Source of the DNA: an uncultured Bacteroidota bacterium
GTDB taxonomy: Bacteria > Bacteroidota > Ignavibacteria > UBA10030 > UBA8401
Length of the DNA stretch: 9,139 nt
Reading direction: 5' to 3'
Assembly: GCA_937920105.1 (NCBI GenBank)
Contig: CALETH010000011.1
Span: 1-9,139, forward strand
Both the position numbers and the translations under genes were made by a program. Of this stretch, positions 1-5,427 are shown piece by piece (positions within the stretch are counted from its first letter, which is position 1; each line of letters opens with the position of its first letter). Under the pieces are notes generated by a model. It ran no database searches and was not told the DNA's origin. It saw nothing but the letters and a program-made list of their open reading frames with translations.

Positions 1-11
1 TCTTCCGATCT
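1..11 (+). other. Illumina adapter remnant (non-genomic)
   Basis: The first 11 bases, TCTTCCGATCT, are identical to the 3' end of the common Illumina TruSeq adapter, which ends GCTCTTCCGATCT. Sitting exactly at the window edge, they are best read as untrimmed adapter at a contig end rather than as genome. They stay in frame with the following gene and would add four false residues (SSDL) to its translation, the fourth codon being shared with genomic base 12. Confidence 0.88.
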
Positions 12-12
12 C

Positions 13-2679
13 GGTCATCTTGTAAAAACACACAATAATACCGCTGTGTATGAATTTGAGTATCATGAAAATTGTTATTTTGTACCAACGCTTTCTGTAG
101 AATGTTTCATTGGCACAGAACCATCATTACTATTTTTTGGAAAAGTTGTTGATGTAAAAAGCCAATTTGTAAGAATATATTCTCCGATATTTTTAGGAGA
201 ATATATTCCAGCACTTACATGTTCTTGGAAACCAGAAGAATTAACAGAAACAATTCTTTCAACATTTTCTCTTGTTCGCATAACTGAATTAGTAAAGAAA
301 ATCCTTCACAAAAATTTTGAAAATAATCTTCTATTATTTCAAAAAACACCATTATTTTCTTCATCACTTTCATTTCATCAACAAGAAGCAATAAAACTTT
401 CTCTTCAAAGAAAAATTTCTTTCATCATTGGAGAAAGACGTTTTGGAAAAACTACTGCGGGATTAATACTCCTTTCTAATTATCTCCAAGAAAAGAAAAA
501 AATATTATACATTACATCATCAATACAAAAATTGTATCATAGCATGCAAATTTTGCTATCACATAATGAAGCAATAGCAGCAGAAAGAACGGTTGCTTTA
601 GATGATGGATTGAGTACGTATGAAGCATTACCAATGTTTCATAGTGTTCTTGCAGCATCACAAGAACAAGAAGAACAAAAAATTTCACCAGAGATAGAAA
701 AACTTACCAAAGCAATTTATGCTAAAGATATTTATAATACTGTTACAGAGTTACGGAAAAAATTAATAGAAAAAGCAGAACGAGTAGAACACTACAAACA
801 AGAAATTCAAAAATTAAAAGAAGAAGTTCTTCAACTTGAACGTGCACCACTCATTGATAGAATTAAAAAATTTGGAAGTAAAACAATTCTCGAAGAAAAA
901 CAAAATTATCTTAATACCGTTACTGCATCGTATGAAAAATTAGAATATTCTGTTGCAAGAATACAAAAAGATATTTTGAAATATGAACAAAAATTACCGT
1001 TTCCATATAAAGAAATACAAGCAATTCTCACAAATCCCGATGCTGCAATAAAAAAACAATTACAACAACAAACAAAGGAAGAGTGGATTAATAGTAAAAA
1101 TATTGTTGCATGTTCGGTGCATGAAGCAATGGCGCAATATCATTTTTTACAAGATAAGTTTGATATTGTTTGTGTTGATGATGCTGAAACAGTTCCGCTT
1201 CCAATAATAACTTTATTACTTTCTTTAGGACGTGAACGTTGTATTGTGATTGGAAACCCTAAAGAACAAATTCCGCGTTCAGCATCGTTATTAGAACCTG
1301 CTCGTTTATGGTTACGAAATAATATATTTTCATATTATCAAGAAGAATATCTACAACAAAAAAATATTCTTCGCAATCTTCCAAAAGAATGTATTAGTGT
1401 TATTGATGATTATAAAGAATTATTGATAAAAGAATCGTTTCTTTTTGATAAAGTATTTTTTGAAAAAGAACAAACAATTAATATTAACGCTATCACTGCT
1501 GCATCCATTTATTACATCAATACTGATTATGAAAAAACGGTAACGGCTCAATATGTTGGAAGAACAAAGATGTTACCATTTAATGAAATCAGTGTAAAAA
1601 AAGTAATAGAGTGCGTGAAGCATGCAATTATGGTGGGACAGTGTTCGCAAGAAGATATTCTTATTATCGTTCCACAAACCGGACAATCAATTTATATTAA
1701 AGATGTTTTACGAATGCATCGTTTTGATAATGTTGAAGTTGCAATTCTTGGATATGTTTCTCACATCAATAAAAAAGTTGTGATTTTTGATACAGTGTTG
1801 GCGGGAGTGGATTATACTTTACGTCCAATCGATGATAAAAAAATTGGAGCAGATGAAGTGGTTCGATTATTGATAACATTATTAGGAATTCCTGAAAAAA
1901 CATTATACATCATTACCAATTTAGAACACTTTAAAACACTTTATAAGAAACGCGTTATTACACAACTGTTGGAAAAAATTAGTACACAAGCCCAAATAGA
2001 TTCTTCTATTTTTAAAGCAGCACAGAAATTTGATAATCTTCCTTTAGCAATTCAGAAAAAAGTGATGGATACTCCAACACACTTGCGTACTCAACCAGAC
2101 TTTGTCCAGTTGATGGAAAAATATGTACCAAAATCAAAAGATACACAACCAACAACAACGGGACAAACAATTGCTCATCTTGAACAAAAGTTAAAGAAAG
2201 AAATTACCACATTAACACCACGAGTTATTGGGAAACGAGAATCTATAAATTTTATTGCACAATATTTGAATGAATCACCAGTTTTTCCAGTTACAATAGC
2301 AACACAAAAAAATATTCAATTATTGTTAGATGTTGATTGTGCCAGTGAAGAACAATTTTCTTTTGTGGTAGATTTTTGGAATGAAATTTTGTGTCGTCCG
2401 ATAGTAAGTTTTTTAAATACACATAGATTAGCCAGTAAAGTAAAAAATGAATCCGGAGTAATTGGTGAACTTACACAAATACATTCATATTATTTTCCAA
2501 CAGGAGAGGTGACTCCAGATGAAATAAAAGCGATACTATTTCCTGTTATTCAAAAATTATATCAAGAATGTATAGAGGTAAAGCCAACACTTCCAACAGA
2601 TTGGATGAGTTTATATATTGCATTTCTTAATAAAATCGATAAGTATTTGGATTCATTAATAAATCAAATACGAATGTAA
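13..2679 (+). CDS. UPF1/DNA2-like superfamily 1 helicase-fold protein, degenerate, 5'-partial
   Basis: The frame is open to the left edge. The first in-frame start-like codon is GTG at 46, which has no ribosome binding site, so I treat the gene as truncated at its 5' end. Residues below are numbered from that GTG. Residues 1-75 look like the small beta domain that precedes the motor in UPF1-type helicases. Walker A is G129-ERRF-GKT136. A predicted coiled coil (about 214-325, rich in E/K/Q/L) interrupts RecA domain 1, as the stalk insert does in this family. Motif II is V377-DDAE, motif III G403-NPKEQIP, and motif IV VPQTGQ (P543, Q547). The segments at 563-584 and 606-625 align by eye with motifs V and VI, but have lost the QG..E and TRA signatures. 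The region after about 640 is unrecognised. The fold assignment is fairly secure; ATPase or unwinding activity is doubtful. A role in nucleic-acid or RNP handling is only inferred. Confidence 0.72.
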   Translation, partial: GHLVKTHNNTAVYEFEYHENCYFVPTLSVECFIGTEPSLLFFGKVVDVKSQFVRIYSPIFLGEYIPALTCSWKPEELTETILSTFSLVRITELVKKILHKNFENNLLLFQKTPLFSSSLSFHQQEAIKLSLQRKISFIIGERRFGKTTAGLILLSNYLQEKKKILYITSSIQKLYHSMQILLSHNEAIAAERTVALDDGLSTYEALPMFHSVLAASQEQEEQKISPEIEKLTKAIYAKDIYNTVTELRKKLIEKAERVEHYKQEIQKLKEEVLQLERAPLIDRIKKFGSKTILEEKQNYLNTVTASYEKLEYSVARIQKDILKYEQKLPFPYKEIQAILTNPDAAIKKQLQQQTKEEWINSKNIVACSVHEAMAQYHFLQDKFDIVCVDDAETVPLPIITLLLSLGRERCIVIGNPKEQIPRSASLLEPARLWLRNNIFSYYQEEYLQQKNILRNLPKECISVIDDYKELLIKESFLFDKVFFEKEQTININAITAASIYYINTDYEKTVTAQYVGRTKMLPFNEISVKKVIECVKHAIMVGQCSQEDILIIVPQTGQSIYIKDVLRMHRFDNVEVAILGYVSHINKKVVIFDTVLAGVDYTLRPIDDKKIGADEVVRLLITLLGIPEKTLYIITNLEHFKTLYKKRVITQLLEKISTQAQIDSSIFKAAQKFDNLPLAIQKKVMDTPTHLRTQPDFVQLMEKYVPKSKDTQPTTTGQTIAHLEQKLKKEITTLTPRVIGKRESINFIAQYLNESPVFPVTIATQKNIQLLLDVDCASEEQFSFVVDFWNEILCRPIVSFLNTHRLASKVKNESGVIGELTQIHSYYFPTGEVTPDEIKAILFPVIQKLYQECIEVKPTLPTDWMSLYIAFLNKIDKYLDSLINQIRM
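173..208. repeat. 13-bp perfect inverted repeat inside the helicase-like gene
   Basis: GAATATATTCTCC (173-185) is the exact reverse complement of 196-208, with a 10-base spacer. It lies in coding sequence for the N-terminal beta domain (RIYSP...GEYIP). No T run follows on the + strand, so it is not a typical terminator. It could form an mRNA hairpin. Confidence 0.6.
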
Positions 2680-2712
2680 AAACTTTTTGCTATGAACCTC
2701 GTGAACTAAAAC

Positions 2713-2741
2713 CCCTGCCAGAGTTTGAAACTCTGGCAGGG
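2713..2741. repeat. 29-bp palindromic repeat / possible bidirectional terminator
   Basis: CCCTGCCAGAGTTT (2713-2726) and AAACTCTGGCAGGG (2728-2741) are perfect reverse complements around a single central G. The element starts 33 bases after the stop of the helicase-like gene. It is much more GC-rich than its surroundings, as expected for a dispersed palindromic repeat rather than local sequence. I recall similar CTGCCAGAGTT...AACTCTGGCAG palindromes being common between genes in Bacteroidota-type genomes, but I could not check this. A 14-bp stem could also stop transcription or protect the 3' end of the mRNA. Only two T residues follow, so a classical intrinsic terminator is not supported. 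Confidence 0.75.
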
Positions 2742-2808
2742 TTGCAGAAACAGTGTTTATTTCACTATAAGATTTGTCAAGTTTTTAAAATCTGTCTTCC
2801 ATGGTTGC

Positions 2809-2875
2809 GTCATTCCCGTATGCTTTAAGCGGGAATCTATTTTCTGGATGCCCGATGAAAACGTTCGGGCATGAC
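2809..2875. repeat. REP/MITE-like element with two hairpins
   Basis: The 67-bp element is bounded by imperfect terminal inverted repeats: GTCATTCCCG at 2809-2818 and CGGGCATGAC at 2866-2875, 9 of 10 positions complementary. Inside are two hairpins. The first pairs ATTCCCG (2812-2818) with CGGGAAT (2830-2836). The second pairs ATGCCCGA (2848-2855) with TCGGGCAT (2865-2872). GTCATTCCCG...CGGGAAT elements are a widespread class of small dispersed repeats. A shorter related copy lies at 6276-6306. The element ends 21 bases before the next gene, so it must lie in that gene's leader or promoter region. Confidence 0.75.
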
Positions 2876-2896
2876 AAAGATAATTCATAGAAATTT

Positions 2897-3727
2897 ATGC
2901 CTAAAATTCCCGTAACAATAATAGGAGCAGGCAGTGTTGGAAAAGCATTAGCACTTGCACTTCCCAAACAAAAATTTATTGTAGAAAATATCATTAGTAG
3001 AACAAAAAAATCTGCAGAAAAAATTGCTAAAATTGTTAAAGCAAATCCTATAGAATTATCATTATTAAAAAATATATCTTTTAAAGGAATTATTTTTATT
3101 ACTGTACCAGATGATGCAATAAAAAATGTTGTTGATATATTAGTTCAATCAAAAAATAAATTTTCTAATACAATAATTTTTCATACTTCCGGTGCATTAT
3201 CAACTTCAATTTTACAACCATTGAAAAAAAAAAGTGCAAGTGTTGGTTCATTCCATCCATTGCAAACATTTAAAAAAAATGAAATACAAAAAAATATTTT
3301 TCAAAATATTTGGTTTGCAATAGAAGGAGATAAAAAAGCCATTGCGGTGGGAAAAAATATTGCATCTTCATTTAAAGCACAATCATTTATCTTAAAAAAA
3401 GAACAAAAAACGTTATATCATATTGGAGCAGTTTTTGCATCAAATTATTTTGTAACATTGCTTTCCGTTGTAGAAGAAATTGGAAAAAAAATCGGAATTC
3501 CGAAAGAAAAAGTTATTTCTATCTACGAACCCATTATTGCACAAACACTGCACAATGTAAAAACAAGTTCCGCAGTTCAATCGTTAACTGGACCAATTGC
3601 TCGCAATGATGTTCAAACAATCCAAAAGCATATTCAAGAATTATCAAAAAAGAAAAATAAACATTTGCTTCCTTTATATTCAACATTAGGATTAGCAACG
3701 GTAAAAATTAAAACTATGATTAAATGA
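2897..3727 (+). CDS. Rossmann-like / DUF2520 domain protein
   Basis: This 276-residue protein is full length for its family. The N-terminal half is an NAD(P)-binding Rossmann fold: after strand VTII comes the GxGxxG loop G10-AGSVG15, and a second strand ends in TVPDD (69-73), as in ProC and F420-dependent NADP reductase-like proteins. The blocks HTSG (96-99), SFHPLQTF (118-125) and LTGPIARND (230-238) are the hallmark of the Rossmann-like plus DUF2520 family. The C-terminal half is helical and probably dimerises. The substrate is unknown; a cytosolic NAD(P)-dependent dehydrogenase role is inferred from the fold. The ATG at 2897 gives the expected N-terminus, right before the first beta strand. 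No clear Shine-Dalgarno sequence is visible. The gene is strikingly lysine- and adenine-rich and holds a run of ten A at 3224-3233. It ends in TGA. Confidence 0.88.
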   Translation: MPKIPVTIIGAGSVGKALALALPKQKFIVENIISRTKKSAEKIAKIVKANPIELSLLKNISFKGIIFITVPDDAIKNVVDILVQSKNKFSNTIIFHTSGALSTSILQPLKKKSASVGSFHPLQTFKKNEIQKNIFQNIWFAIEGDKKAIAVGKNIASSFKAQSFILKKEQKTLYHIGAVFASNYFVTLLSVVEEIGKKIGIPKEKVISIYEPIIAQTLHNVKTSSAVQSLTGPIARNDVQTIQKHIQELSKKKNKHLLPLYSTLGLATVKIKTMIK

Positions 3728-3759
3728 TTGATATGATGAATTATGAATTTCATCCAATC
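3726..3759 (+). terminator. Weak hairpin after the DUF2520 gene
   Basis: GATTG (3726-3730) plus GATGAA (3735-3740), separated by a 4-base bulge, can pair with TTCATC (3749-3754) and CAATC (3755-3759). A T-rich TTATTAT stretch follows. It starts at the stop codon. The stem is AT-rich and interrupted, so terminator function is uncertain. It may only reflect the low-complexity repeats that follow. Confidence 0.3.
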
Positions 3760-3763
3760 TTAT

Positions 3764-3924
3764 TATCATAGTCAATCATATAATCATTGTAATCATAGTT
3801 AAGATAATTAAAATATCATAGTTCATCATATTATTATTAATCATTGTTTAAAATATTATTCATATTATCATTGTAATCATCGTTAAAAATATCATATTCA
3901 TCATTTTATCATTTAATCATAGTT
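3764..3924. repeat. Array of 10-bp WATCATHGTH repeats upstream of glycyl-tRNA synthetase
   Basis: At least eight copies fit (A/T)ATCAT(A/T/C)GT(A/T/C), starting at 3764, 3782, 3791, 3814, 3839, 3866, 3875 and 3915. A degenerate copy lies at 3890. The array is also built of two larger diverged units. The block from 3783 (ATCATTGTAATCATAGTTAA, then ATCATAGTTCATCAT) aligns with the block from 3867 (ATCATTGTAATCATCGTTAA, then ATCATATTCATCAT). Both end in AATCAT(T/A)GTTTAAAA, with a gap of about 9 bases in the second. In addition, 3731-3746 can pair with 3816-3831 over 16 bases with one G-U. The array fills most of the 207-base gap and stops 10 bases before the glyS start codon. It could be an operator or binding array, a structured leader, or expanded simple-sequence DNA. 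No function is assigned. Confidence 0.65.
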
Positions 3925-3934
3925 TAAAACAGTT

Positions 3935-5377
3935 ATGGAAAAAATAGTTTCCCTTTCAAAACGCCGCGGATTTATTTTTCAATCCAGTGAAATTTACGGC
4001 GGACTCAACGGCTGTTGGGATTACGGTCCACTTGGCGTAGAACTACTCAATAATGTTAAGCAAGCATGGTGGCGTTCAATGACGTTCCGAGAAAATATTG
4101 AAGGCATTGATGCTGCAATTATCATGCATCCAAAAGTGTGGGAAGCATCAGGACATGTGGAAAATTTTTCAGACCCAATGGTGGATTGTAAACAATGTAA
4201 AGCCCGTTATCGTGTAGATATTCTTTTAGATGAATTATCATTAAAAAAGAAAAAAGAAATTTTGCGAGAAATAGAACCGCAAAAATTTTCCGGACAAATT
4301 TCTGATGAAAAAATCCATGCAAGATTTTCTGAATTAAGTGCGGATGAAAAAAAACTTCCCGAACTTCTACAAAAATTTATTCCATGCCCAAATTGCGGAA
4401 ATAAACAAACATTTACAGAAGCACGTCAATTTAATTTGATGTTCAAAACATTTGTTGGTCCGGTGGAAGATACTAATAACGTTGTGTATTTACGTCCGGA
4501 AACTGCACAAGGAATTTTTGTCAATTTTCTCAACGTACAAAGTGCATCGCGTCAAAAATTACCATTTGGTATTGCACAGATAGGAAAAGCCTTTCGTAAT
4601 GAAATCAACACTAAAAATTTTCTTTTCCGTACACGAGAATTTGAACAAATGGAAATGCAATTTTTTGTAAAACCCGGCAGTGATGATATGTGGTTTGAGT
4701 ATTGGCGAGAAGAACGAATGAAATGGTTTTTAGAGTTAGGAATGAAACCAGAAAAACTTCGTTGGCACAAACATGAAAAACTTGCTCATTATGCAAAAGG
4801 TGCGTTTGATATTGAATTTGAATTTCCATTTGGCTGGGGAGAAATTGAAGGAATCCACAATCGTACAGATTATGATTTATCTCGTCATGAGCAGTATTCC
4901 GGAAAAAGTATGAAATATTTTGATGAAGAAACGAAAGAAAAATTTACTCCTTATGTGATTGAAACTTCTGTTGGAGCAAGCCGTTCTTTTATGGCATTTC
5001 TTGTAGCAGCGTATGATGAAGAAAAAGTTCCAACCGGTGAAGGCGGGGAAGAAGTTCGCACAGTGTTACATTTTCATCCGCAACTTGCACCGGTAAAAGC
5101 CGCAATTTTACCACTCGTTAATAGAGATGGAATGGACACTATTGCACGAAATCTTACACAAGAACTTCACAAATCATTCCGTATTTTTTATGATGAAAGC
5201 GGAGCCATTGGAAGACGGTATCGAAGACAAGATGAAATTGGAACTCCATATTGTTTTACCATTGATTCACAAACGTTGCAAGACCAAACTGTTACCGTTC
5301 GCGAACGAGATACAATGAAACAAGAACGCATTGCTTTAACATCAGTAAAAAAATATTTATCTGAAAAGTTTGTGTAA
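3935..5377 (+). CDS. glyS: Glycyl-tRNA synthetase, single-chain dimeric (archaeal/eukaryal-like) type
   Basis: Charges tRNA-Gly with glycine in the cytosol using ATP. It is a class II synthetase of the alpha-2 type, unrelated to the GlyQ/GlyS tetramer. The 480 residues match the family length. The N-terminus MEKIVSLSKRRGFIFQSSEI followed by YGGLNGCWDYGPLG is diagnostic and fixes the ATG at 3935. An insert carries two CxxC pairs, C85/C88 and C151/C154, which probably bind zinc. Motif 2 is F220-RNE with FRTREFEQME (231-240), containing the ATP-binding arginine. Motif 3 is G347-ASR350, where R350 is the conserved arginine and the Asp usual before it in many class II enzymes is Ser. The C-terminal anticodon-binding domain (about 380-480) starts near LHFHPQLAPVKAAILPL and is complete. 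The gene ends in tandem TAA codons. The repeat array at 3764-3924 is its immediate upstream region. Its codons are less A-biased than those of the preceding gene, as expected for a highly expressed housekeeping gene. Confidence 0.97.
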   Translation: MEKIVSLSKRRGFIFQSSEIYGGLNGCWDYGPLGVELLNNVKQAWWRSMTFRENIEGIDAAIIMHPKVWEASGHVENFSDPMVDCKQCKARYRVDILLDELSLKKKKEILREIEPQKFSGQISDEKIHARFSELSADEKKLPELLQKFIPCPNCGNKQTFTEARQFNLMFKTFVGPVEDTNNVVYLRPETAQGIFVNFLNVQSASRQKLPFGIAQIGKAFRNEINTKNFLFRTREFEQMEMQFFVKPGSDDMWFEYWREERMKWFLELGMKPEKLRWHKHEKLAHYAKGAFDIEFEFPFGWGEIEGIHNRTDYDLSRHEQYSGKSMKYFDEETKEKFTPYVIETSVGASRSFMAFLVAAYDEEKVPTGEGGEEVRTVLHFHPQLAPVKAAILPLVNRDGMDTIARNLTQELHKSFRIFYDESGAIGRRYRRQDEIGTPYCFTIDSQTLQDQTVTVRERDTMKQERIALTSVKKYLSEKFV

Positions 5378-5380
5378 TAA

Positions 5381-5411
5381 AATTTCCCTCCTATAAATAG
5401 AAGGGGAAATT
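5381..5411 (+). terminator. Possible hairpin terminator after glyS
   Basis: AATTTCCC (5381-5388) pairs exactly with GGGAAATT (5404-5411). Further imperfect pairing of TCCT with AGAAG extends the stem around a small AT-rich loop. It starts right after the tandem stop codons of glyS. No T run follows on the + strand, so a classical intrinsic terminator is not complete. It could be a processing or 3'-end stabilising hairpin. Confidence 0.45.
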
Positions 5412-5427
5412 CATCAAATGTTATTTC

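Noticed and set aside
46..48. GTG as the true start of the helicase-like gene
   Set aside because: The frame is open to the left edge, no ribosome binding site precedes it, and the protein starts in the middle of a domain. A truncated 5' end is more likely.
2742..2776. Bacteroidota-type promoter (TTG near -33, TAnnTTTG near -7) upstream of the DUF2520 gene
   Set aside because: TTG at 2742 and TAAGATTTG at 2768 come close, but the -7 element has one base too many (TA-AGA-TTTG). In such AT-rich DNA, this is weak evidence.
3840..3900. Sigma-70-like -35/-10 pairs upstream of glyS
   Set aside because: The repeats generate many TTGTTT and TATCAT pairs, so single matches are not informative.
3764..3924. 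CRISPR array
   Set aside because: The repeat unit is only 10 bp, spacings are irregular and short, and there are no unique spacers of constant length and no cas genes.
5296..5307. 12-bp palindrome CGTTCGCGAACG near the end of glyS
   Set aside because: It encodes the conserved-looking TVRER stretch and is short enough to arise from codon choice; no context supports a function.
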